Positions 8,054 to 15,802 of a DNA stretch of 64,000 nucleotides are shown piece by piece. The stretch comes from Clostridia bacterium (GTDB lineage: Bacteria; Bacillota; Clostridia; Oscillospirales; CAG-382), in the NCBI GenBank assembly GCA_017429165.1, contig JAFRPL010000015.1, positions 55,725 through 119,724 of the forward strand, read 5' to 3'. The stretch's first letter is position 1; the number at the start of each line of letters is the position of its first letter. Both the position numbers and the translations under genes were made by a program. Below the pieces are notes generated by a model that did not search any database, was not told where the DNA came from, and was given only the letters and a program-made list of their open reading frames with translations.

Positions 8054-8968
8054 ATGGAAAAAGAATGTTCAAAACAACGTGGAATAACAAGCCTTTCAAA
8101 TAGGATCGCCGTGCTTCTTCTCTGTATGATCGTATTTCTGTTATCCGGTTGCGATGCGTTCCAGCAGCCCGGGAGCGATTCGCAGCAGGCTTCCGAAAAG
8201 GATCTTTTGAAAACCGTTGACGTTTGTATTTCACAGGGGCAGCGGTTTCAAAATCTGTTGATGGACGAAACGGCGGCGTACTTCTACGGCTTTGCTGGCT
8301 CCGCCGCCGGCTCTATGCGGCTTGCCGTCGAGCACATCCTGTGGCTGAAGGGAGAAGGCGACAGCTTTGACGCCCTCACCGCAGGAAGCCGATATACCGA
8401 CTGGGACCCGTTGGGAGAGCTCTGTTTCGCATCTCCTTATCCTTATTATTTTGAAGGGCTTCTCTACGACGTTCAAGGAATGGAAAAAGAAGCGGGCGAG
8501 GCGTATTCCCGCGCTTCGATCATGACCAACTTCCCGGACGGGGGTCTGGATTTCTATTACCTCAAGGATATGAGCGTGACGGATCTTTATGCGCTGCGCG
8601 ATAAGCTGCGCGCAACAGAAAACGGGATCTATGAGTATTATTCGCCCGTCATCTACGGTTACGAACGATCGGTCTACGCTTCGTCCGCGGAGTATTTACT
8701 GCTCGACGCCTATGAACTTCTTGAACACGAAAGCTACGAGGCGGCGATGGTACCGGCGCGTTACGGGATTCGACAGAACCCAAAAAACGAAGACGGCTGG
8801 GTAATTGCCGTCACGGCAGCCATGTATGCCGACGAACCCTACCAGGCGGCAAAATGGCTTGAGGAAGGTTTGAAGTATTTCCCCAAGAGTGAAGGTCTCG
8901 GAATTCTCCGCAAAGCACTGACCGATATCAGCGCCGGCGCAGGAGCGGAAGGAGGCGTAAACGGATGA
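8054..8968 (+). CDS. Lipoprotein with TPR-like helical repeats
   Basis: 304 residues. The signal sequence ends in the lipobox LLSGC. The mature part is helical with TPR-like pairs, for example EYLLLDAYELLEHESYEAA and the pair near AMYADEPYQAAKWLEEGLKY followed by a third helix. Starts 16 bp after the previous gene and overlaps the next by ATGA, so it is part of the same operon. Probably a scaffold or interaction protein at the membrane surface; no enzyme motif seen. Confidence 0.75.
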   Translation: MEKECSKQRGITSLSNRIAVLLLCMIVFLLSGCDAFQQPGSDSQQASEKDLLKTVDVCISQGQRFQNLLMDETAAYFYGFAGSAAGSMRLAVEHILWLKGEGDSFDALTAGSRYTDWDPLGELCFASPYPYYFEGLLYDVQGMEKEAGEAYSRASIMTNFPDGGLDFYYLKDMSVTDLYALRDKLRATENGIYEYYSPVIYGYERSVYASSAEYLLLDAYELLEHESYEAAMVPARYGIRQNPKNEDGWVIAVTAAMYADEPYQAAKWLEEGLKYFPKSEGLGILRKALTDISAGAGAEGGVNG

Positions 8969-10530
8969 TGATAAAAAAGAAAGCAAAATCACTCGCGGTA
9001 ATACTGCTTGTCATTTGCTCGCTCTTTGTTATGATGCCGCAAACGCTTTCCTTGAACGTATCCGCCGCATCGAACGCGCCACTCGACGGGATCGACTATA
9101 CAAGGCTGACGCAGAAGGCGAGTACCGCCATGTCGAATTTTGACGTCCGGATGAAGATCGGTGACGTAGAGCTCAAGGGCCTGTTCGCCGGGTCGGAAGG
9201 CCTGACGATGGGCGAGATCAACGAAATTATTCTGTCACAACTGTCTCTTATGCATCTTGATCTGGAAGAGATCGCCGTGCTTTCCTCTCTCGGGGAAAAT
9301 CTTGAGCGCGCGCAATGGATCGAGTTCGGCAAAAAGCTTGCCGTCGCCCTTTCGGAATACATTCCTTCGGTCGGACCCGGAGGAACGGTAAGCCCGACCG
9401 ACCTTGTGAAATACGTCTTATACGGCACAGATCCCCTCGCCGCCGCTCCCGGCAGCATTCTGCAGGGAAAAACAAAGGACGCGCTCGAAAAAGAGATCAT
9501 TGACGCGCTGCAGAAAGAAGCGGCGAAAACGGGAAAACGTATCCCAAAGCAGGGCGGCGGTCTGTGGCTCGTCGGCTTTGCCCTGAATTCCATATCCGCC
9601 GGAGAAGATCTGCTCGACGATACCGAATATGACAAATTCTGCAAAAAACTTGAGGAAGAATATCAAAAGGTATCTGAATTCTATTCAAAATGCAGCCGGA
9701 AGCTCAACGACGAAGCCGAGCTCAAGAATTTCGGCAGAGGTGTGATCAAGTTTGATGAATACTCCGCCGCGACGTCCGAATGTACGTTCCTTGGGGTGGA
9801 CGGCGTGAGACTGCGCTATAAGCTTTCGGGAATGCTCAAAAAGCAGGTCGGTCCGGACGAAATGGTCGTGGCGGGCGACAATTCCGGCACGTACGAGGGA
9901 GATCTGAAGCTCGAGATCGAAGGATTTGATCTTGCAAACGATTTCGACGCCGTGTTTGCCGATAAGAGCACTCTCTGGAAAGGGACGCGGCACGTCAACG
10001 ACTGGGGACAGATCCTGTACCGCTTTGACGGCGCCGCCGCAAAATACCGCGACGAATTCCTGAACAAATTCATTTTCACCGTTAACCGACCGACTTATCT
10101 CAAACGAACTCTTGTCGGGCATTTCAAGGTGGTGATCCCGAAGGCGGAGATCAAAGGAAAGATGACGCCGGTGCTTTCGGGCGCGTTCAACAACGTTTCC
10201 GACGGGATCGACTTTCTCTTCCGCATGACCTTCGGCCAGGAATTCAAGACCCATGCGACAAAAGTGGGACCGTACGGCACTATTATCGATCTCGGCGTCC
10301 CGATCCAGCAATGGCATGTGGAAGCGCTTTTGCAGGGTGCGAAGTCGATAGGTTCCCTGCATTGCTCATGGGTGGGCAACGAGGCGGCACGGGTGATGAT
10401 GGAAGGGTCTGTGGGAGACGTTATGTACGGCGGGTCCGGGCAGGATATGCTGATCACCCCCTCGGATCTCGGCACCGTATGGAAACAGCTTGAAGAAGCG
10501 CCCGTATTGACGATATCCGTTTTTGAATAA
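8965..10530 (+). CDS. Large exported protein of unknown function
   Basis: 521 residues with a Sec signal peptide (KSLAVILLVICSLFVMMPQ, AxA-like cleavage near VSAASNA) and no lipobox or C-terminal anchor. The middle is rich in charged helices and the last third is beta-rich with many Gly residues. The ATG at 8965 overlaps the upstream stop; an alternative ATG lies one codon on. No family recognised. It is the only member of this cluster predicted to be released rather than lipid-anchored. Confidence 0.7.
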   Translation: MMIKKKAKSLAVILLVICSLFVMMPQTLSLNVSAASNAPLDGIDYTRLTQKASTAMSNFDVRMKIGDVELKGLFAGSEGLTMGEINEIILSQLSLMHLDLEEIAVLSSLGENLERAQWIEFGKKLAVALSEYIPSVGPGGTVSPTDLVKYVLYGTDPLAAAPGSILQGKTKDALEKEIIDALQKEAAKTGKRIPKQGGGLWLVGFALNSISAGEDLLDDTEYDKFCKKLEEEYQKVSEFYSKCSRKLNDEAELKNFGRGVIKFDEYSAATSECTFLGVDGVRLRYKLSGMLKKQVGPDEMVVAGDNSGTYEGDLKLEIEGFDLANDFDAVFADKSTLWKGTRHVNDWGQILYRFDGAAAKYRDEFLNKFIFTVNRPTYLKRTLVGHFKVVIPKAEIKGKMTPVLSGAFNNVSDGIDFLFRMTFGQEFKTHATKVGPYGTIIDLGVPIQQWHVEALLQGAKSIGSLHCSWVGNEAARVMMEGSVGDVMYGGSGQDMLITPSDLGTVWKQLEEAPVLTISVFE

Positions 10531-10560
10531 ATAAGATACAAAACCGAAGGAGATGCGAAT

Positions 10561-11934
10561 ATGAAAAAACTGCTGATATTGTTCATTGCGCTGACTTTGG
10601 CGCTTTCACTCGCCGCCTGCGGCGAAAACGGCTCATCCGATGATCCGTTGAAGCCCCGCGACGAAAACACCTCCCAAACCCAACCGAGCGGCGCTCAGGG
10701 TATCAAGGACGGCACGGGACTGTCGCTGGAGGCGATCCTGATGTACGTCGAGACGGGCGACACGGAATATTTCCGGCCGCGCGTACTTACCTCCTCCGAG
10801 CAGGCGGCTTTACGTGCCGACGTTGAAAAACAGGGCGGCAGCGTTACCTTTGACGTCGACGGTACGATCAACATCACAGGCAGCGATTCCAGCCGCATTA
10901 CAGTCCGCTCGGACGGCTCTGTTGAGGGCGTTGACGCGGACGGGCAGCCCTTCGGCTTCTCCAACAAAAAGGATTGGCCCTCGTCCGCTCTCGGATCTGC
11001 CGTTCCGAAAGCCGAATTCGGGATCAAAATGCATGTCGAAGACGACGAGAGCCTGATGATCATGTTCAAGGATGTCAGCTTCGATCAGGCAAAGGCGTAC
11101 GGACAACAACTCGCTTCCGCAGGCTTTACGGTCGATCCGAGCGAGCTCGAGATGAAAGAGAACGGCATGTACAGCTACAGCGGCACGAACGCCGACGGGA
11201 TCACAGCGGATTTTTCCTATATGGCGTCAGGAGGTGAGATCACCTGCGCTCTGACGGTAGGCAAACACACAGACGATCCCGGCGTCGACGTAACGCCCGG
11301 CGGAGCTGCCGGAACACCTTCCGATCTGCCCGCGCATTTCGCCTTCATGCTGCCCGACGGGAAAGGCGACTTCGACGTATATAATAACGACTATTTTTAT
11401 TCCGTAGAAAAAGCAGGCGGAACGCTTCCCGAGGCGAAAACCTTTGCTTCCCGCTGCGCCTCGAACGGATACGAGGAGCGGATGGTCCAGGAGAATAAAA
11501 ACGACGACGGCAGCGACGTCTATTTCGCCGTTTACACCAAAGATAAATATGAGATCCATATCTCGCTGAATATGCTCGAGAAAAAGTTGCAGATCGACCT
11601 GATCGAGACCCAAAGCGGGACGAATATCCCCGCCGGAACCGATTCGTGGCCGACGAGCGGACCGCTCACAAGGATCCCGAAGCCGGATTTCGGGACCGGT
11701 TTCACCATCCGGGACGACGGCGACTCCATCACGGTTTCGGTTACCGGCGCGACGGCGGCGAACTTTGCGCCTTATATGCAGAGTCTCCAAAACGCGGGCT
11801 TCACGGTATCCCCGGAATATGACGACGACGATGACGTCAAGCTCTATGAGGCGCATAACAAAGAAGGCTACGACGCTTACGTGCAATGGGCGTACGGCGT
11901 ATTCGCCGTCGGCGTGACCACGATACCGGAATAA
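10561..11934 (+). CDS. Lipoprotein with three similar domains
   Basis: 457 residues; lipobox LSLAAC at the end of the signal peptide, then a Ser/Thr/Pro linker. At least three related units can be seen, each with a pattern of acidic start, YAQ/YMQ-type helix (AYGQQLASAGFTV; FASRCASNGYEERM; YMQSLQNAGFTV) and a beta strand ending in aromatic-rich sequence. This looks like duplication of one small fold. Good ribosome site (GAAGGAGATG). Function unknown. Confidence 0.75.
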   Translation: MKKLLILFIALTLALSLAACGENGSSDDPLKPRDENTSQTQPSGAQGIKDGTGLSLEAILMYVETGDTEYFRPRVLTSSEQAALRADVEKQGGSVTFDVDGTINITGSDSSRITVRSDGSVEGVDADGQPFGFSNKKDWPSSALGSAVPKAEFGIKMHVEDDESLMIMFKDVSFDQAKAYGQQLASAGFTVDPSELEMKENGMYSYSGTNADGITADFSYMASGGEITCALTVGKHTDDPGVDVTPGGAAGTPSDLPAHFAFMLPDGKGDFDVYNNDYFYSVEKAGGTLPEAKTFASRCASNGYEERMVQENKNDDGSDVYFAVYTKDKYEIHISLNMLEKKLQIDLIETQSGTNIPAGTDSWPTSGPLTRIPKPDFGTGFTIRDDGDSITVSVTGATAANFAPYMQSLQNAGFTVSPEYDDDDDVKLYEAHNKEGYDAYVQWAYGVFAVGVTTIPE

Positions 11935-11975
11935 AGAAACAATGATGAATAAGTGATGAAACAGGAGGAGTCGAG

Positions 11976-12932
11976 ATGTTAAAGAAAACCATTTGCATGA
12001 TGATCGCCGCGCTTATGCTGCTGGGGCTTTGCGCCTGCGGCATCGGAGGGCCAAGCACCCCCTCCGGGCAGAATCAGGGCGGTGAAAATCAGGGCGGATC
12101 GCTTGCCGACGGTAAGTGGCCGGCGTCGGTCTATTCCAAGTACGGGATCGACGAAATATCCACAAAGGGAAAGATCGTTTATACCAATTTTGAGAACGAT
12201 AGCTCGTATCAATATGAGGTCTATTACAACGGTGTTACGCGCGAAGAGCTTGTCGCCTGGACGAACGGTCTTTTTGAAAACGGTTTTCGCGCTGCCGACA
12301 GGGACAAGGAAAGGCTGACGAATTCTACGTATTTCTATGATATTATGATCTACGGCAAGGAAGAAAAACAGCCGTACAGGATGCGCATCAGCTTTGACTT
12401 TGGAGACGGCATGGATTTTGAATATTATGCGTATTACGACGATCCGAATCCCAACTACACCGTGGTAGAGAGAAAAGACGATTACGGCGAAGAGCACGCT
12501 TACATCGAATACAACCTGTGCGTTTCTCTCAATCCCATGAACAACAAAGAGGAATATGAGGGCGAATTCGCTTCGCTCGGGCTGAAAGCGGAAGACCTGA
12601 AGGGCTTGCAAAACGTTCGCAAGGTGAGTATGGGCGAAGCGGCATATATGAGCTCGATCAACTTTGTTTTTTACTCCGACCACATCACCACGGAAGAGGA
12701 AGTCAATCAGTGCCGGGAGCTTCTGATCGACAAGCTCGCTGAAAATGGTGCGAAATTCTATGACGGTCTGAACGACAATATAGAACTGTCCGCAAGCGAA
12801 CTGAAGGAAAGCGGCAAAGGCAGCTACTACGTGGAGAACAGCGGCGTCAAATATATGATCATGGTTAATCCGGATTCCGGGGCCGGAGATTTTGGAGATT
12901 CTTACGGTCTGGTTCTGACCAAAAAGAACTGA
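11976..12932 (+). CDS. Lipoprotein related to the preceding gene
   Basis: 318 residues; signal peptide with lipobox GLCAC, a Gly/Gln-rich linker, then units resembling the neighbour: VTREELVAWTNGLFENGFRA parallels the helix-turn of the upstream repeats. Separated from the neighbour by 41 bp and followed after 15 bp by the next gene, with a GGAGGA site for each. A divergent tandem duplicate is the simplest reading. Function unknown. Confidence 0.75.
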   Translation: MLKKTICMMIAALMLLGLCACGIGGPSTPSGQNQGGENQGGSLADGKWPASVYSKYGIDEISTKGKIVYTNFENDSSYQYEVYYNGVTREELVAWTNGLFENGFRAADRDKERLTNSTYFYDIMIYGKEEKQPYRMRISFDFGDGMDFEYYAYYDDPNPNYTVVERKDDYGEEHAYIEYNLCVSLNPMNNKEEYEGEFASLGLKAEDLKGLQNVRKVSMGEAAYMSSINFVFYSDHITTEEEVNQCRELLIDKLAENGAKFYDGLNDNIELSASELKESGKGSYYVENSGVKYMIMVNPDSGAGDFGDSYGLVLTKKN

Positions 12933-12947
12933 ATAAAGGAGGATAAA

Positions 12948-13448
12948 ATGAGTTTACTGTCTAAACTTTTCGGCGGAGATAAAAACGCCGAAAAAGAGGT
13001 AAAAAATCTGCTGAACGGTTTGTTCGGCAATGCGCAGACAGGACAGCCTACGGCAGCCAAGCCGGAAACGCCCGCATCCGCACCCTCGACTCAGCCTGTA
13101 CAGAGCAACGCGCCAGCCGGCATACCGGCGGAGGAGAACCAGTACAACTATAACGGCACGTATGAGCAGTATTTTGAGCACGTGTTCGCCGAGGATTTCC
13201 CCGCTTACCGGTTTGAAAAGTCGTATATCGACGATTACGGCAAGCACCGCGTGATCTACACGTTTTTCAGCGGCGCGGGAAAAGCCCTTGTCGTTGAACT
13301 TATGACCGAATCGAGCGAAGCGGTAAAATTCAGAAATGACTGTATAAAAGCCGGCGTCCCGTATCTTCGCTTCTACTACGATCACGAGGGCTGGTGGAAT
13401 ACCCGTTCTTACCTGGTCGGACGTATGCGCGGCGTTCTCAACGCCTGA
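12948..13448 (+). CDS. Cytoplasmic 166-aa protein of unknown function next to the reverse transcriptase
   Basis: No signal peptide. Residues 1-25 look like a small amphipathic segment (SLLSKLFGGDKNAEKEV), 30-65 is a Pro/Ala/Thr-rich linker, and 70-166 is a folded domain with conserved-looking runs AGKALVVELM, KAGVPYLRFYYDHEGWWNTR and YLVGRMRGVL. The E...G-PY-RFYYDH pattern recalls some nuclease-like folds but this is only an impression. It is co-directional with the lipoproteins (15 bp gap, AAAGGAGGATAAA site) and ends 16 bp before the structured region that precedes the reverse transcriptase, so it may also be its partner. Confidence 0.7.
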   Translation: MSLLSKLFGGDKNAEKEVKNLLNGLFGNAQTGQPTAAKPETPASAPSTQPVQSNAPAGIPAEENQYNYNGTYEQYFEHVFAEDFPAYRFEKSYIDDYGKHRVIYTFFSGAGKALVVELMTESSEAVKFRNDCIKAGVPYLRFYYDHEGWWNTRSYLVGRMRGVLNA

Positions 13449-13463
13449 CGCGCACCAAAACTT

Positions 13464-13610
13464 GAAAAAAAGCAGAAAGAGAACGCTTTTGCGCCTGCGG
13501 CGGGCCCGGCACGGACAAACGTATGACTTCGCAGGCAGTCTGTGCGTGTACGGTCTTGTACATCCCGAAATTTTCGGGATTTAACGGATTCTCTTTCTGC
13601 TTTTTCTTTT
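13464..13610 (+). ncRNA. Structured non-coding region bounded by a 17-bp stem, upstream of the reverse transcriptase
   Basis: Arms 13467-13483 and 13589-13605 pair over 17 bp without mismatch and enclose 105 bases. Inside are a stem GCCTGCG/CGCAGGC (13493-13499 with 13530-13536), a hairpin TGTAC/GTACA (13547-13551 with 13558-13562) and a hairpin TCCCGA/TCGGGA (13563-13568 with 13574-13579). GCACGGA (13510-13516) can alternatively pair with TCTGTGC (13539-13545). The reverse transcriptase start follows 19 bases after the stem. This layout resembles retron msr-msd or the template RNAs of some defence reverse transcriptases, but no homology is claimed. Confidence 0.55.
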
Positions 13611-13623
13611 TTCGGGGTGAAGT

Positions 13624-14832
13624 ATGTCGCTTTTGGATCTGCTTTCGGACGAAGCCGTTTGGAATAGGTTTTATGAATATAAGTTATCGCTCGCCTGCCC
13701 AAAACAGTTTACGGGTGAGCTGCGCCGTTTTATCGACGGGAAGCGGTATCTGCCGGTGACGGAGCTTAGAAAAGAAGGCGGGCGGTTCCCTATCCCGCGC
13801 AAGTCTGTCATCTCAAAAATGGGCAGCGATAAAAAGCGCGTGGTATACACTTATCCCGAAGACGAAAACACGGTGATGAAGCTGCTGACCTGGCTGATCC
13901 TGCGGCAATACGACCGGATATTCAGCCGTAACCTCTATTCGTTCCGCCCCGGCAGGACCGCAAAGGACGCGGTGCGCGACCTGCTGAAAACCGGGAAGGT
14001 CTCGCAGGCGTACTCCTACAAGGTCGATATCCACGACTATTTCAATTCCGTCCCCGTCGAGCGGCTGCTCCAGGTGCTCAAAACCGCGCTTGAAGACGAC
14101 GAAGAGCTGTATTCGTTCCTTGAAAGACTGCTCCTCGAACCTTGCGTATCGGATCGCGGGAAAGAGACCGTCGAGCGCAAGGGCATTATGGCGGGAACGC
14201 CGCTGTCGTCCTTTTTTGCAAATCTGTACCTCTCCGGGCTTGACCGACATTTTGATGAATCGGGCGTGATCTACGCCAGATATTCCGACGATATGATCGT
14301 GTTTTCACCCGATGAATCCGAGGTTAAAAAACATGCTGAACTTATCCGTTCGTTTCTTGACGCGCACTTGCTGACCGTGAATCCCGCAAAGGAAAACTTC
14401 GGCGCACCCGGAGGAGGATTCGTTTTTCTCGGCTTTTCCTGCGTCGGCGACAAGGTGGATATCGCTCCGGCAACCGTGAAAAAGCTGAAACAGAAAATGC
14501 GCCGCAAGCGCGACGCGCTCACGCGGTGGCAAAAGCGCAACGGATTCGGCGGCGAGAAAGCGGCAAAAGCGTTTATCCGTATTTTCAACGCCAAACTGCT
14601 TGAATCCCCGCGCGACAATGAGCTTTCCTGGAGCCACTGGTTCTTTTCGGTGATCAACACGACCGAAAGCCTGCACGCTATCGATCTTTATGCACAGGAC
14701 TGTCTGCGATATCTGATCAGCGAAAGGCACACAAAAACGCGATTTAACGTGCGGTATGAGGATCTGAAAGCACTCGGTTACCGTTCGCTTGTCCACGCCT
14801 ACTATGAACATATCGCCGATGCAAACGGATAA
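13624..14832 (+). CDS. Reverse transcriptase, class not assigned
   Basis: 402 residues with an ordered set of reverse transcriptase motifs: KVDIHDYFNSVPV (motif A), KGIMAGTPLSSFFANLYL (motif B), YARYSDDMIVF with the catalytic YSDD (motif C), then LTVNPAKENF and FVFLGFSC (D/E). The remaining 120 residues form a basic helical thumb-like part ending in RYEDLKALGYRSLVHAYYEH. There is no maturase, endonuclease or integrase domain, and the VTG and NAxxH features of retrons are not seen, so a group II-like or unknown-group (defence-type) enzyme is more likely. Ribosome site GGGGTGA at 13614-13620. It follows the structured region 13464-13610 and is closed by its own terminator. Confidence 0.85.
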   Translation: MSLLDLLSDEAVWNRFYEYKLSLACPKQFTGELRRFIDGKRYLPVTELRKEGGRFPIPRKSVISKMGSDKKRVVYTYPEDENTVMKLLTWLILRQYDRIFSRNLYSFRPGRTAKDAVRDLLKTGKVSQAYSYKVDIHDYFNSVPVERLLQVLKTALEDDEELYSFLERLLLEPCVSDRGKETVERKGIMAGTPLSSFFANLYLSGLDRHFDESGVIYARYSDDMIVFSPDESEVKKHAELIRSFLDAHLLTVNPAKENFGAPGGGFVFLGFSCVGDKVDIAPATVKKLKQKMRRKRDALTRWQKRNGFGGEKAAKAFIRIFNAKLLESPRDNELSWSHWFFSVINTTESLHAIDLYAQDCLRYLISERHTKTRFNVRYEDLKALGYRSLVHAYYEHIADANG

Positions 14833-14837
14833 CAGAA

Positions 14838-14872
14838 CGCCTCCGAACCTTTTGCGGCTCGGAGGCGCCTTT
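14838..14872 (+). terminator. Intrinsic terminator after the reverse transcriptase
   Basis: Nine-bp stem CGCCTCCGA/TCGGAGGCG (14838-14846 with 14859-14867) followed by CCTTTTAT. It also lies at the end of the convergent minus-strand pair. Confidence 0.85.
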
Positions 14873-14876
14873 TATA

Positions 14877-15158
14877 CTATACGTCGCTCTTTGTCAGGAT
14901 CTCGCCTGCCTCAATCATCAATTTGACGCCAAGCCGGAATCCGTAGGAGAACGCTTCCACTTCGGCTGCGGCGTGCATTTCCTTTACCGCCGATTCGTAT
15001 TTCTCAAACAGTTCGGCTTGCTCGGGGGATAAAGCGTCATTCAACCTTTCCTGATCCTTTGCCGCAATGCGAAGCAGGTTTTTGTACTCTTTATTCCCTT
15101 CGAGAAATTCTTCGACCGGATGGACGTTCCCGTACCACAAGTTTTCGAGTAAAGTCAT
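14877..15158 (-). CDS. DUF6809-like small helical protein, TnpV partner
   Basis: 93 residues, all-helical and acidic: LLENLWYGNVHPVEEF at the start and FSYGFRLGVKLMIEA near the end match the pattern of small proteins often encoded next to tnpV in Clostridial elements (DUF6809-like). It overlaps tnpV by ATGA (15155-15158), so the two are coupled. Biochemical role unknown; family assignment is from memory of the pattern, not a search. Confidence 0.6.
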   Translation of the reverse strand: MTLLENLWYGNVHPVEEFLEGNKEYKNLLRIAAKDQERLNDALSPEQAELFEKYESAVKEMHAAAEVEAFSYGFRLGVKLMIEAGEILTKSDV

Positions 15159-15535
15159 TCAAACACCACCTCGCTTTTCACGATCTCTTCGGCGCGGTTG
15201 CGGATGGAGTTCATACGGCGCACCCATTCCATCTGGTCGGCGGCTTTGAGCCTCTCGGTTACGCCCTCAGCACGTTTCATTTGCTCAACCAGCTGAGAAA
15301 ACATTTCTTCCGCCTGCCGGTCAACCTCTTCGATCTGCTCTTTCAGCTTGCCCGACAGCATAAGTCCCGAATAAGTGACCCGCTTATGGTTGCGCAGATA
15401 ATCGTGATACATCATCCCGAATCTGCCGACTTTGTGCGCCTCCGGCGCTTCCAGGCAGGGATAATAGTAGTCGCCCACCAATTCATATTTCAGCCCGGTT
15501 CTTTCGTCTGTAATGCTCTTTTCAAGTTCTTTCAT
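15155..15535 (-). CDS. tnpV: TnpV-family transposon protein
   Basis: 126 residues with the family hallmarks: a YELVGDYYYPCL start, the core RFGMMYHDYLRNHKR, and the conserved C-terminal part EGVTERLKAADQMEWVRRMN continuing to NRAEEIV. TnpV accompanies TnpX-type recombinases on Tn4451-like elements; its role is not established. It is the last mobile-type gene before the host-like region and probably marks the right end of the first element (end between about 15.54 and 15.80 kb). Confidence 0.85.
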   Translation of the reverse strand: MKELEKSITDERTGLKYELVGDYYYPCLEAPEAHKVGRFGMMYHDYLRNHKRVTYSGLMLSGKLKEQIEEVDRQAEEMFSQLVEQMKRAEGVTERLKAADQMEWVRRMNSIRNRAEEIVKSEVVFE

Positions 15536-15669
15536 GATCTGAAACCTCCAAATAATTATTGATTTGTTGTTTCAGATAAGCCGAACGGTTGTTACGGTCG
15601 GGGATCGGAATGTGTATCGCGCCGGATATCCTAATATAATTCACTTGCGTTATGAACACTCCGACCAAC

Positions 15670-15699
15670 AAAAGGCGTCAGTTTATACTGACGCCTTTT
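15670..15699. terminator. Symmetric intrinsic terminator
   Basis: AAAAGGCGTCAGT with ACTGACGCCTTTT around a 4-base loop (15670-15682 with 15687-15699), with A- and T-tracts on the two sides, so it can act in both directions. It lies near the junction of element and host-like sequence. Confidence 0.85.
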
Positions 15700-15802
15700 G
15701 CAATGCGATCCGTCTTTTCGGCGACCGGCGGGATATTTCGCAGAAAATCGCTGCCGACGCTGTGCGGCTGCGGGTACTAAAGAAGAATGCGAGGCGTTTT
15801 AT

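Noticed and set aside
13464..13610. The long stem as an ordinary intrinsic terminator of the lipoprotein operon
   Set aside because: The loop is 105 bases and the stem is A/T-rich; standard terminators have short loops and GC-rich stems. Some terminator function by the T-run is still possible.
12948..13623. Diversity-generating retroelement around the reverse transcriptase
   Set aside because: The end of the 166-aa gene has a GWWNTR-type C-terminus, but no second copy (template repeat) with adenine-specific differences is present near the RT, no Avd-like gene is seen, and motif B is not the DGR form.
13624..14832. Canonical retron
   Set aside because: The layout fits, but retron-type VTG and NAxxH features are not visible in the protein and FLGF-type sequence is present instead.
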